A DNA stretch of 41,031 nt, taken from the NCBI GenBank assembly GCA_029938555.1, contig JAOZUR010000023.1, positions 1-41,031 on the forward strand. The letters run 5' to 3'. The stretch comes from Candidatus Sabulitectum sp. (GTDB lineage: Bacteria; Fermentibacterota; Fermentibacteria; Fermentibacterales; JCC-6). Both the position numbers and the translations under genes were made by a program. Below the pieces are notes generated by a model. It was not told where the DNA came from. It saw nothing but the letters and a program-made list of their open reading frames with translations, and did not search any database. Of this stretch, positions 19,274 through 28,841 are shown one piece after another. Positions within the stretch are counted from its first letter, which is position 1. Each line of letters opens with the position of its first letter.

Positions 19274-19360
19274 GCCGGGGTGGTGGAATTGGCAGACACG
19301 CTAGGTTAAGGACCTAGTGGGCAATAGCCTGTGCGGGTTCAAGTCCCGCCTCCGGTACCA
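19274..19360 (+). tRNA. tRNA-Leu, anticodon AAG (19308-19310), CCA encoded
   Basis: GCCGGGG...CTCCGGT-A-CCA acceptor; anticodon arm CTAGG-TTAAGGA-CCTAG; long variable arm TGGGCAATAGCCTG; T arm GCGGG-TTCAAGT-CCCGC. Confidence 0.92.
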
Positions 19361-19367
19361 TTTTATA

Positions 19368-19395
19368 AAACAGGGAGCTTTAGGGCTCCCTGTTT
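19368..19395. terminator. Bidirectional Rho-independent terminator
   Basis: AAACAGGGAGC-TTTAGG-GCTCCCTGTTT, 11-bp stem between the tRNA and a convergent gene. Confidence 0.8.
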
Positions 19396-19408
19396 CTATT
19401 TCTATTTG

Positions 19409-20539
19409 TTATCTAATACTTTCTATGAGTCTTACAATTTCTGCAGACTCGTCTCTTGATGGGTTCATGACCGAGTAAAGAATTGTTCCTTCTTCTGAGA
19501 TTAAAAATATTGAAGGTACAGAGTTCACCTGGTAATCTCTTGCGGTATTTTCACCAAAAATTAGTATAGGGAAATTTATGCCCAGTGAATTTAGTCTAAA
19601 CCATGGATCAGAGGATTCGTTTATAGAAATGCCCACCGATTGAACAAATTCAGGATAGTCACTGGCAACGGAATTTAACAGACCCAAGGTAGCTAGGGAA
19701 GAAGGCTCCCATGAAGAAAAGAAACATATAAGAAGTGCTTTGTTCTCAAAATCAGAGGATCTTATTGCTCTGCCTTCTTTGTTTGCAAGGAAAAACTCAG
19801 GAGCTTGAGACATGGGTTCTAACAGTGAATTCCATTGAGAGTAAACATAGTGTTCCGGTATGTTCTTAGTGGAAAATTCAGTGCAATTAGGCTCTATGTT
19901 GGAAATTTCTAGAAGTTGTCCTCCTGGCATGGACTCTGCGCCGTAGTATCCGATTCTTTCTACTGCCCTTGGAAGCAGATCATCAATTCCAATAAACCAG
20001 ACTGCTTCAGCTTGCTCTTCGCCTGAATAAAACACATGAAATGCATGACACAATACATCATTTAGAAAAACAGGTAATAGAACAGCAATTGAATCTGCTA
20101 TCATCTCATGGTTGAAGGGATTTGAAATTACATATTCCATCATAACCGAGGCTGGGGGGAAATTGAATAAGTCATTTATACTGTTTTCTAATGTTGAACA
20201 GAAAACAGTGGAGGATGATTCCTCGATATAGTATATACTGTCAGCTGTTGCTAAAAAATGTGAAGGTGTTTCTAGATTCCCTACCGTACCTATTTTGCTC
20301 ATGGTCAGAATTGAGTGGTACATCAAGGGATGATGTGCTCCGGACTGATAACCAAGAGAGGTTTCACCCTGAAATTCAGGTATTATGTTTGAGAGTGCTC
20401 CGGTACCACTAAAAGCAAAATGATATTTTACTGTGTTTATGTTTGAAATAACAGAATCAGATTCGGCAAAAATTAAATAGGGATCAACGGTATAATCTTC
20501 CGGTAGATTGGAAAAAATGAAAAGAATAAATATCAACAA
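19409..20539 (-). CDS. Secreted protein with degenerate TlpA/thioredoxin-like C-terminal domain
   Basis: C-terminus 'APEFFLANKEGRAIRSSDFENKALLICFFSSWEPSSLATLGLLNSVASDYPEFVQSVGISIN...VNSVPSIFLISEEGTILY'. Probable TTG start at 20539/20536 with GGAGG upstream. Confidence 0.7.
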   Translation of the reverse strand: MLIFILFIFSNLPEDYTVDPYLIFAESDSVISNINTVKYHFAFSGTGALSNIIPEFQGETSLGYQSGAHHPLMYHSILTMSKIGTVGNLETPSHFLATADSIYYIEESSSTVFCSTLENSINDLFNFPPASVMMEYVISNPFNHEMIADSIAVLLPVFLNDVLCHAFHVFYSGEEQAEAVWFIGIDDLLPRAVERIGYYGAESMPGGQLLEISNIEPNCTEFSTKNIPEHYVYSQWNSLLEPMSQAPEFFLANKEGRAIRSSDFENKALLICFFSSWEPSSLATLGLLNSVASDYPEFVQSVGISINESSDPWFRLNSLGINFPILIFGENTARDYQVNSVPSIFLISEEGTILYSVMNPSRDESAEIVRLIESIR

Positions 20540-20570
20540 AAAAAACCTCCATGGAATTAAGAATTTGATA

Positions 20571-21518
20571 ATGAATATACTTATCATTATCATTGTTTGC
20601 ACTGTTTTTTTATCTTGTGATAATCAACAGGAAAGTTCTCCAGAACCAGCTGAACTCTTTTCCGATGCAGGTGAAGCTTATAGAACCGGAGATCTTGTTA
20701 CCTGCCGAGATTTACTCATCAGGGTAGCTGTTCTTGATCCCGAGAACCCTAATGTTTGGAGAAACCTTGGAACTGTTAATCTTGATCTAGGGTTGTATAA
20801 TGAAGCAATCTCTGCTTACCAGAATGTTATTGCTATAGATTCCACAAGGGTTGATATTCTTACCGATATTACAGGCGCGTTGCTTGGTGCCGGTAGAATT
20901 GAAGAAGCTCTTCATACAGGGGAACTGGCAGTACAGTTTATGCCTGAAGATGGAATGGCATTTAATAATTACGGAATGGCTTTAATGGAGAAGGGTTATT
21001 ACGAAGATGCTTCTATCTGTTTTAATACAGCGCTCAGGCGTGAACCGGAAAACGCGGTGATTCTTTTTAATTGTGGAAGATTTCTTTTAATGACCGGTGA
21101 TCCTGAAAGTGCTTTGCTTTTGTTCAATGACGCCATTGCAAACGATCCTGATTATTTGCTACCTAGAATTGAAAATGCAAGAACGCTTGGAATTCTTAAT
21201 CGGCATGTTGAAGCTGAGGAACAGATTCTTTCTGTTCTAGCGGTTATACCCCATGATCAGGAAGCACTAAACATATTAGCACTGACTTATTCAGCTCAGG
21301 GAAGACAGGAAGAGGCAGTTTCCATCCTTGAGTCTATTTTGCTTGATAACCCAGGGGATTTGCTCACAAGGCTTGGTCTTGCAGAGTGTCTATATAGATA
21401 CGGAGATTTACCTGAAGCACTGGAAAATTACAGAATATTTATGCAGGAACTGCCAGACACCACTGGAACATCTCATGTAAGAATTAGAATTCAAGAATTG
21501 GAGGTCATTTGTGAGTAA
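20571..21518 (+). CDS. TPR-repeat lipoprotein
   Basis: Lipoprotein signal 'MNILIIIIVCTVFLSC'; repeated TPR consensus (NVWRNLGTVNLDLGLYNEAISAYQNVIAID; MAFNNYGMALMEKGYYEDASICFNTALRREP). Confidence 0.82.
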   Translation: MNILIIIIVCTVFLSCDNQQESSPEPAELFSDAGEAYRTGDLVTCRDLLIRVAVLDPENPNVWRNLGTVNLDLGLYNEAISAYQNVIAIDSTRVDILTDITGALLGAGRIEEALHTGELAVQFMPEDGMAFNNYGMALMEKGYYEDASICFNTALRREPENAVILFNCGRFLLMTGDPESALLLFNDAIANDPDYLLPRIENARTLGILNRHVEAEEQILSVLAVIPHDQEALNILALTYSAQGRQEEAVSILESILLDNPGDLLTRLGLAECLYRYGDLPEALENYRIFMQELPDTTGTSHVRIRIQELEVICE

Positions 21519-22134
21519 ACCATTAGTTACTACAATTGTTACAGGTGGAATTCAGACTAACTGTTATATTGTTAAATGTTCAACAACGGGAAAAACGTTA
21601 GTAATTGACCCGGGAGATGAATACCGTAAAATTCAAAAAGAGCTTGAAAGTCTGGATTTTATTGTTTATACCCATGGTCACTTTGATCATGTAGGCGGAG
21701 CTGCTGGGCTCTGTGGAAAATTTAATCCAGTAACTATGCTTCACAGTGCAGATTCTGAAATGATGGCTGTTTCCGCAGAACGCAGCAAAGAATGGGGCTT
21801 CAGTATTGACCAGCCTCCAGTACCTGATAAATTACTTGAAGATGGCCACGTAATACGTGTTGGCGATCTGACTTTTAAGGTGGTTCATACTCCAGGGCAT
21901 TCTAACGGTTCAATCTGCCTTATAGGGCATGGATTACTGTTTTCAGGAGATACTTTGTTTTCAGGATCCATAGGTAGGACAGATCTTCCACAGAGTTCAC
22001 CTGAAAAAATGAAAATAACACTTAAAAAGATAGTCATGAATTTTGAAGATTCTCTGATTGTTTTTCCAGGGCATGGACCATCTACTGAAATGGGTTATGA
22101 GAAGAAGAATAATCCGTTTTTAAGAATTCTTTGA
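21511..22134 (+). CDS. Metallo-beta-lactamase-fold hydrolase (glyoxalase II-like)
   Basis: 'THGHFDHVGG', 'VVHTPGHSNGSICLI', 'LFSGDTLFSGSIGRTDL', 'VFPGHGPST'. Confidence 0.9.
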   Translation: MSKPLVTTIVTGGIQTNCYIVKCSTTGKTLVIDPGDEYRKIQKELESLDFIVYTHGHFDHVGGAAGLCGKFNPVTMLHSADSEMMAVSAERSKEWGFSIDQPPVPDKLLEDGHVIRVGDLTFKVVHTPGHSNGSICLIGHGLLFSGDTLFSGSIGRTDLPQSSPEKMKITLKKIVMNFEDSLIVFPGHGPSTEMGYEKKNNPFLRIL

Positions 22135-22201
22135 CCCCTTGCACTATTCACAAAATCTCTTAATAATTAGCAGTGATGTTTAGTTTAGGAAAGGAGACTT
22201 T

Positions 22202-22747
22202 TTGATTAATGAAATGCTAAGGGAAAAGTTGCTTAAAGCTGAAAAGAGAATTGCTTTTGTTTCCACTCAGACTACTGGTGTCATGGCTTCAGAGCTTGTT
22301 GCAGCATTAAAAGATATACGATTTATTATTAAAGCAGTTACTCCAGATATGGAAAAAAAAGTTGATGGGGTATCTGTTCTTTTTGTGGATGATGAAGAGA
22401 TTATTAGAAGAATAGGAGAGCAGATTCTTGTAAGAGAAGGTTATAATGTTCTTATCGCTTCTGATGGAATAGAGGCACTTGGTGTTTATGAGCAAAATAA
22501 GGACACTATTAAGTGTGTTATTCTTGATCTTGTAATGCCTCGTCTTGATGGAATGCAAGCATTTAGACAGCTTAGGCGTTCTGCTCCAAATCTTGGAATT
22601 ATTCTTACAACCGGTTATGGTGAAGAAGAAATAAGAAGGCGTTTTGGGGGTCTTAAACTACAGGGCTTTCTGCGTAAACCTTTTGGCGCAGCTTCTTTAG
22701 CTAATATGGTGAAAGAAGCCATTAGGCAAACAGATGTTAAAGGTTAA
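22202..22747 (+). CDS. Response-regulator receiver-domain protein
   Basis: 'VSVLFVDDEEIIRRIGEQILVREGYNVLIASDGIEAL...VILDLVMPRLDGMQAFRQLRR...LTTGYGEEEIRRRF...GFLRKPF'; no output domain. Confidence 0.85.
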   Translation: MINEMLREKLLKAEKRIAFVSTQTTGVMASELVAALKDIRFIIKAVTPDMEKKVDGVSVLFVDDEEIIRRIGEQILVREGYNVLIASDGIEALGVYEQNKDTIKCVILDLVMPRLDGMQAFRQLRRSAPNLGIILTTGYGEEEIRRRFGGLKLQGFLRKPFGAASLANMVKEAIRQTDVKG

Positions 22748-22750
22748 TGA

Positions 22751-25700
22751 ATGATGGCAAAAAAAGTAGCTAAAGTGAATTCAGGGCGATCTGTACACCA
22801 ATTGTTGATGAAGATCTTAAGTGATTCAGGTATCGGTGCAATTGTAATCAGTGGTGATAAAGTTATTAAGATTAATGAGTCTGCATGTAAACTGTTAAAA
22901 GGGAGTTCAGTTGATTTTATAGGAGAAAGTTCAATAGAACTGCTTTCTGCTATTGCTAAACTAGGGGCGAAAATCCGAACAGAACATTCATCATTTAATG
23001 GAAATTCTTATGAGGTTGTTTCATTTAGTGTTAATGTAAATACCAAAGTAATTGATAATGAACGACGCAGGATTTTTAATGAGATGGACGATCTTTATTG
23101 TAAAATTGCCCTTGATGGAACCATTGTTAACATAACTCCATCTATATTCAGTTTTAGCGGATTTACCAGAGAAGATGTTATTGGTACATCTATTTATGAC
23201 TATTATGCCGATGAGGCACAAAAAAATAATCTTATTAGTGCATTAAGTAAATTTGGAAAAGTGAATGATTTTATAATAGATTTGTTCAGAAAAGACGGAA
23301 GTGTTTTTACCACTCGTGGCTCTATGCATGTTGTATTTGATGAACACGGAGTTCCTGTTTTTCACGAAGGTATTCTTACTGATATAAGTGCAGAGCAGCG
23401 ACTTGAGGATGAAATTTTTGAAAAAGAAGCTTTTTTTCGTGAAGTTGTAGAGAGCGTTCCTGATGCAGTTTTTACTATTGATGAATTTGGCATAGTTACT
23501 GCTTGGAATAAGGCGGCGGTTGAAGTTTTTCAGTGGACTGCTGAGGAAGCAATCGGTCGACCTGTTGATGAACTTGTTAATACTGTTTCAGAAAAGGATA
23601 AAATCCCCTCTGAAGACGTAGTTAATGGTAAAATTATTCGTGGGCTTGAATGTACTAGGCATGGAAAGAACGGGAAAGAAATCAAGGTAGCTATTTCTGC
23701 AGCGCCAATAATCGTTCATGGGAAAAACCACGGAGCTGTTGCAGTTTACACTGATCTTTCAGACCGAGAATCTATTCTTCGTCTTCTTCGCGAGAAGGAA
23801 GTAAAGTTTAGAGCAATTACAGAATCAGCTCAGGATGCAGTTATTATTATTGATTCAGATAGCAAAGTATCTTTTTTTAACACATCAGCTGAGTTAATGT
23901 TTGGTTACCATAAATCAGAAACTTTAGGGAAAAAACTTCACCATCTTATTGCCCCTGAAGAATACTGGGAAATGATTGAATTTGGGTTTGCTAATTTCAA
24001 GAGAACAGGGCAAGGTATGATGATTGGCCGAGTTGTTGAAATGGAGGGTAGACGCAAAAATGGAATAATGTTCCCAGTTGAACTTTCTGTTTCTTCTTTT
24101 TTTCTCAATGGAGGTTGGCATGCAACCGGTATTCTCCGCGATATATCAGAACGGAAGCGCATTGAACTTGAACTTATAGAAGCTCGTGAAGGAGCTCTTA
24201 ATGCAGCAAGAACAAAATCTGAATTTCTTGCAAATATGAGTCATGAGATAAGAACTCCACTTAATGCCATTATTGGAACTACAGATTTAATGCTGGAAAC
24301 AGATTTAACACAAGTACAGAAAAGTTTTTTGAAGGTAAGCCGAAATGCTAGTGATAATCTTCTGAATTTGATAAATGATATTCTTGATATTTCAAAAGTT
24401 GAAGCAGGAAGAGTAGAGCTGGAAGAAATTCCTTTTAATCTTTATGAAGAGCTTGAGAAAACATGTGAAACCCTTGCTCTACGAACTCACGAAAAGGGTC
24501 TTGAATTGAATTGTAGAATTGATCTTGAAACACCAAGGTGGGTCAAAGGAGATCCTTCTCGACTTAAACAGGTATTAATTAATCTCATTGGAAATGCTAT
24601 TAAATTCACATCTTCTGGTGAAATAACTGTTTCAGCTGAACTTTATGACTCAGGTAGGATTAAATTTTCGGTTATGGATACTGGAATTGGAATCCCCGAG
24701 GGTAAGGTTGAAGCAATATTCATGAGTTTTACCCAAGCTGATTCATCACACACAAGGCGTTATGGAGGTACAGGGTTAGGGCTTGCTATTTGTACAAAGC
24801 TTGTTGAGTTAATGGGTGGCAATATTACCGTTGAAAGTGAAGTGGGTGTTGGAAGCACATTTTCTTTTTATTCTGATTTGCCAGAAACCGACTCATTGGA
24901 TTTACCTGATTCAGTTAGAGATATTGACCTAAAAGGAAAAAAGATTCTTGTTGCAGACGATAACAAGAATAGTACTGTGATTTTGGGTGAAATTCTTACA
25001 AACTGGGGTGCCTTTGTGGATACAGCCAACGGGGGAGTCGAAGCTCTTCGAATGGCAAGAAGTGCGGAATATGATGTAATTCTTCTTGATTATGGAATGC
25101 CTGAGATAAATGGATTGAAAACAATAGAGTATTTTAAACAAGATGATTTATCAGTAAATCACATCATAATGATGCTTACATGTGAAGACAGTAATACACA
25201 CCTTAACGAATGCAAATTTTCCGGCGTTGAGAGATTTATATTTAAGCCGGTGAGACGGCAAGAGTTGATTCTTCAAATTCGAGGTGTTTTGGGTGGTTTT
25301 TTGCCATCTTCAGAAAATGAAACTTCTTCTTTTGTTGGTAAAACATCCATAGAAACTAAATCTCTTTCTATTCTATTAGCAGAAGATTCTCCAGACAACA
25401 GATTTTTAATACTAAAGTATACAGAGTCTTTTCCTTGGGAAATTACAATTGCAGAGAATGGAAAAGAAGCTTTAGATCATTATTTGCAAAATAAATTTGA
25501 CATAATTCTTATGGACATGCAAATGCCTATTATGGACGGATATGAAGCAACAAGATCCATTCGTGCTCATGAAGCCATATCAATGATCGATCATGTTCCT
25601 ATTGTGGCTCTGACGGCGCATGCTCTCAAAGAGGAAGTTGTTAAGTGTCTTGATGCAGGTTGCGATATTCATATATCAAAACCTGTTCGGAAGAAAAAAT

Positions 25701-26296
25701 TAGTAGAAAAACTTGACCAGTTGATGAAAATTATGGGTCCTCGTGAGGGAATACCACTTGCCCCTGATATAGATAATGATTTACCGGAAAAATTCGACTT
25801 CGTTATGGTAGAATCTGCAGACGATGAAGAAATTCCTCATACCCAAGAAGAGGAATCTCTTGATGTTGTTCATGAAGGTCCCGTGGCTCTTGTTCCAGAG
25901 GATCTTGAAACTCTGATAGAGAATAGACATTCAGACGATGAAGGAATTTCTGATGTTCAAGAAAAGGATTCTCTTGAACTATCTCAGGAAGTGCCAGTGG
26001 CTCTTGTTCCAGAGGATCTTGAAACTTTAATACCGGGGTATATGAAAAATAGATATTCAGATGTAACTAATATTAGACAGCTGGTTAGTGATGGTGATTT
26101 CAAAGAAGCTCAGCGCCTTGCTCATAGCATGAAGGGTTCAGGTGGAGGTTATGGCTTTTCTAGAATATCTGAACTGGGAGCCTCTATGGAAATTGCAGCT
26201 AAATCACTTGATGGACCAGAGATATTATCAGGCATTGATGAACTTGAAATTTATTTAAAAACAGTACGAATTGAATATGTTGACGAAGACGAGTAA
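22751..26296 (+). CDS. Hybrid sensor histidine kinase (PAS x3 - HisKA - HATPase_c - REC - REC - HPT)
   Basis: 'EFLANMSHEIRTPLNAIIG', N/G1/G2 boxes (INLIGNAIKFT, MDTGIGIP, GGTGLGLAI), RECs 'KILVADDNKN...VILLDYGMPEINGL' and 'SILLAEDSPDN...IILMDMQMPIMDGYEATRSIR', HPT 'LAHSMKGSGGGYG'. Confidence 0.92.
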   Translation: MMAKKVAKVNSGRSVHQLLMKILSDSGIGAIVISGDKVIKINESACKLLKGSSVDFIGESSIELLSAIAKLGAKIRTEHSSFNGNSYEVVSFSVNVNTKVIDNERRRIFNEMDDLYCKIALDGTIVNITPSIFSFSGFTREDVIGTSIYDYYADEAQKNNLISALSKFGKVNDFIIDLFRKDGSVFTTRGSMHVVFDEHGVPVFHEGILTDISAEQRLEDEIFEKEAFFREVVESVPDAVFTIDEFGIVTAWNKAAVEVFQWTAEEAIGRPVDELVNTVSEKDKIPSEDVVNGKIIRGLECTRHGKNGKEIKVAISAAPIIVHGKNHGAVAVYTDLSDRESILRLLREKEVKFRAITESAQDAVIIIDSDSKVSFFNTSAELMFGYHKSETLGKKLHHLIAPEEYWEMIEFGFANFKRTGQGMMIGRVVEMEGRRKNGIMFPVELSVSSFFLNGGWHATGILRDISERKRIELELIEAREGALNAARTKSEFLANMSHEIRTPLNAIIGTTDLMLETDLTQVQKSFLKVSRNASDNLLNLINDILDISKVEAGRVELEEIPFNLYEELEKTCETLALRTHEKGLELNCRIDLETPRWVKGDPSRLKQVLINLIGNAIKFTSSGEITVSAELYDSGRIKFSVMDTGIGIPEGKVEAIFMSFTQADSSHTRRYGGTGLGLAICTKLVELMGGNITVESEVGVGSTFSFYSDLPETDSLDLPDSVRDIDLKGKKILVADDNKNSTVILGEILTNWGAFVDTANGGVEALRMARSAEYDVILLDYGMPEINGLKTIEYFKQDDLSVNHIIMMLTCEDSNTHLNECKFSGVERFIFKPVRRQELILQIRGVLGGFLPSSENETSSFVGKTSIETKSLSILLAEDSPDNRFLILKYTESFPWEITIAENGKEALDHYLQNKFDIILMDMQMPIMDGYEATRSIRAHEAISMIDHVPIVALTAHALKEEVVKCLDAGCDIHISKPVRKKKLVEKLDQLMKIMGPREGIPLAPDIDNDLPEKFDFVMVESADDEEIPHTQEEESLDVVHEGPVALVPEDLETLIENRHSDDEGISDVQEKDSLELSQEVPVALVPEDLETLIPGYMKNRYSDVTNIRQLVSDGDFKEAQRLAHSMKGSGGGYGFSRISELGASMEIAAKSLDGPEILSGIDELEIYLKTVRIEYVDEDE

Positions 26297-28835
26297 AAAC
26301 GTACTGATTATTGATGATGATGAGGATACCAGAAATCTGCTTTCCCTGATTTTAGGGAAAGTAGGTTACGGTACCAGTACAGCTGAAAGTGCTGCAGATG
26401 CCATGAAGATCCTTACTACAGGTGATATTCATGTTATTCTGCTTGACTTGCTGATGCCTGGTATTAACGGTCTTGAATTCTGTGCTAGTCTTCAGTCAGA
26501 CAGAAATCTTTCAAGAATACCTGTGATTATGATTACCAGCAGATCTGACGATGAAACCAGGCGGGATGCTCTGAATGCAGGTGTTGCTGATTTTGTACCT
26601 AAGTCAGAGTTAAACAGAAAAACCCTTCGTACTAAAGTTAAAAAAGTGTTAGAGAGATCCGGTAGATGGAATAAGTTGGATAGTCCAGTACCTTCTGCAA
26701 GATTGCAGAATTATAAAGGTTTTGTTGAGTTTTTGAGAGATAATTCAACCTTATCCAGAGAAGACACTGCTACTTTAACTCTTTCACAGCCCAGAAATAT
26801 GTATCAGACAACAGCTGATATTGGTCTTGATTCTATTGAGACCGCCAAACTTTTGTCGAGTTATTTGCGTCTTCCCAATTACCCATATATTGATCCTGAA
26901 GCAGTAGAACCAGATATGCTTCCTGCTGCGTTCTCGAAGGCTCATAGAGTTCTTGCTTTAAAAGAAAAAGATTGCACACGATTTGTTGTATCGAATCCTT
27001 ATGAACCTCAACTTATTGAAATGCTGGAATCGCTCACAGGAAAAATTCCAACCTTAGGGATAACATGCCCTGATTGTATTGATGCTCTTCTTCGCAAGGA
27101 TGAAACTCATGATAATGAGTCTACTTTTGCTAATATTGGAACTGGTGAAGAGGAAGAGGAAAAAAACAAGAAGGATGATGAAGATGAACTTGCAGACTTT
27201 TCTGGTTCTATAGAAATCACGGAAAAGCCTTCAGAAGAAGATATAAGAAAATTCCCCATTAGATATATTTCAGACAGTATTCTGTTCTCTGCTGTGGCAG
27301 AGGGGGCTAGTGATATTCATATTGAACCCAAACCAGATAAAGTTCTTGTTCGATTCAGGGTTGATGGTGATATGAAGGATATGTTTACTCTAAAAAAGAA
27401 AACAGGAGCTGTTCTAATCAGCAGATTCAAGGTGCTGGGTGGAATGGATATTGCGGAAAGACGAAAACCACAAGATGGGCAAGCAGAGGCGAATATTGGT
27501 GGAAAACCTTTCAAAATGCGTTTTGCCACCACATCTACTCCGCAGGGTGAAAGCCTTATCGTGAGAATGCTTGATCTTTACGCAAAACCCCGCGAGTTGA
27601 CCGAGCTTGGAATGACCGAACAGCAATCGAAGGATCTTTACGAAGTTTCTAGTCAAACTAGTGGTGCAATAATAGTTGTTGGTCCAACTGGTAGTGGAAA
27701 GTCAACAACTTTATACAGTATGATTTCCCATCTAGACATAAAATCTCGTAGTCTTATGACAATTGAAGACCCTGTAGAGTACAGAATTGAGTACGCTAAT
27801 CAGCAACAGGTAAATGAAAAAGCTGGAGTTACTTTTGAAGCTTTGTTAAAGTCAGCAGTTCGTCAGGATCCTGATATTGTTTATCTCGGTGAGGTTCGAG
27901 ATGCTTTTAGTGCCAAAACTTGTCTTGATCTTGCAAGTACAGGTCACCTTACAATGGCAACTCTTCACAGTTCCAATACAACCACTGCATTGTTCCGTCT
28001 TGCCAGATTGGGAATTGCCAGGGAAGATTCAGCCGATAACCTTTTGTGTCTTCTTGCACAAAGGCTTATGAAGAGCTTGTGTCAAAAGTGTCGAAGAATG
28101 AAACCTATAACATTTGAAGAGAAAAAAATTCTTCTTCCTTTTATAGACAGAGAGGATTTACCAACAGAGCTACCACATCCTGAGGGATGTCCCAAATGTA
28201 ATTTCACAGGTTATGCAGGCAGACAGGGTGTTTATGAGTTGATGAGGTTTACTCCAGCGGTTACAAATATCATTAAAACAGCCGAATCAGTACCTGCTAT
28301 GCGTATTGCACTTCATGAAAAAGCAAATGTTTTTCTGCTTTCTGACCATGCAATTATGAAAGTAAAACTGGGACTTCTTTCGTTGGATGATGTGAACAGA
28401 CATGTGTTGCTTGAAGAACTACGGCTAAGTGGTAGACAAAATATTGATTTTGATGAAAAAGTAGTTGAGGTAGATAGGAAAAAACAGATTCTGCTTGTTG
28501 ATGATGACGAAGACTTCAGAAATCTTGCTTCAATACTGCTGGAAACAGCCGGTTATGATGTGGATCAGGCTTGTGATGGGGTAGAAGCCATTGTGACTCT
28601 TCAAACAAGTAATTATGATTTAATATTGTCTGATATCGAAATGCCAGGCCTTGATGGTTTTACAATGCTTCAGGCATTGCAGAGCAAGAATTTGGATACA
28701 CCTCTTGTATTTTTAACAGGCAACGACAGTATGGATAAAGAAGAAAAAGGATATGAATTAGGAGCAATTGATTACATAAGAAAACCAATAAGAAGAAAAA
28801 TGTTCTTAACTCGTGTAAAAAGGGCATTAAAGTGA
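26277..28835 (+). CDS. REC - MshEN/T2SSE_N-like - GspE/PilB-family secretion ATPase - REC fusion
   Basis: N-terminal REC 'NVLIIDDDEDTRN...VILLDLLMPGINGLEF'; GspE core 'EGASDIHIEP', 'GPTGSGKSTTLYSMI', 'MTIEDPVEYRI', 'RQDPDIVYLGEVRD', 'TGHLTMATLHSSN', zinc motif CQKC...CPKC; C-terminal REC 'ILLVDDDEDFRN...LILSDIEMPGLDGF...LTGND...YIRKPIRR'. Confidence 0.9.
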   Translation: MLTKTSKNVLIIDDDEDTRNLLSLILGKVGYGTSTAESAADAMKILTTGDIHVILLDLLMPGINGLEFCASLQSDRNLSRIPVIMITSRSDDETRRDALNAGVADFVPKSELNRKTLRTKVKKVLERSGRWNKLDSPVPSARLQNYKGFVEFLRDNSTLSREDTATLTLSQPRNMYQTTADIGLDSIETAKLLSSYLRLPNYPYIDPEAVEPDMLPAAFSKAHRVLALKEKDCTRFVVSNPYEPQLIEMLESLTGKIPTLGITCPDCIDALLRKDETHDNESTFANIGTGEEEEEKNKKDDEDELADFSGSIEITEKPSEEDIRKFPIRYISDSILFSAVAEGASDIHIEPKPDKVLVRFRVDGDMKDMFTLKKKTGAVLISRFKVLGGMDIAERRKPQDGQAEANIGGKPFKMRFATTSTPQGESLIVRMLDLYAKPRELTELGMTEQQSKDLYEVSSQTSGAIIVVGPTGSGKSTTLYSMISHLDIKSRSLMTIEDPVEYRIEYANQQQVNEKAGVTFEALLKSAVRQDPDIVYLGEVRDAFSAKTCLDLASTGHLTMATLHSSNTTTALFRLARLGIAREDSADNLLCLLAQRLMKSLCQKCRRMKPITFEEKKILLPFIDREDLPTELPHPEGCPKCNFTGYAGRQGVYELMRFTPAVTNIIKTAESVPAMRIALHEKANVFLLSDHAIMKVKLGLLSLDDVNRHVLLEELRLSGRQNIDFDEKVVEVDRKKQILLVDDDEDFRNLASILLETAGYDVDQACDGVEAIVTLQTSNYDLILSDIEMPGLDGFTMLQALQSKNLDTPLVFLTGNDSMDKEEKGYELGAIDYIRKPIRRKMFLTRVKRALK

Positions 28836-28841
28836 GGTATT

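Noticed and set aside
25855-26060. Possible CRISPR-like or tandem repeat array
   Set aside because: Only two in-frame coding copies of a 114-bp unit; no repeat-spacer structure.
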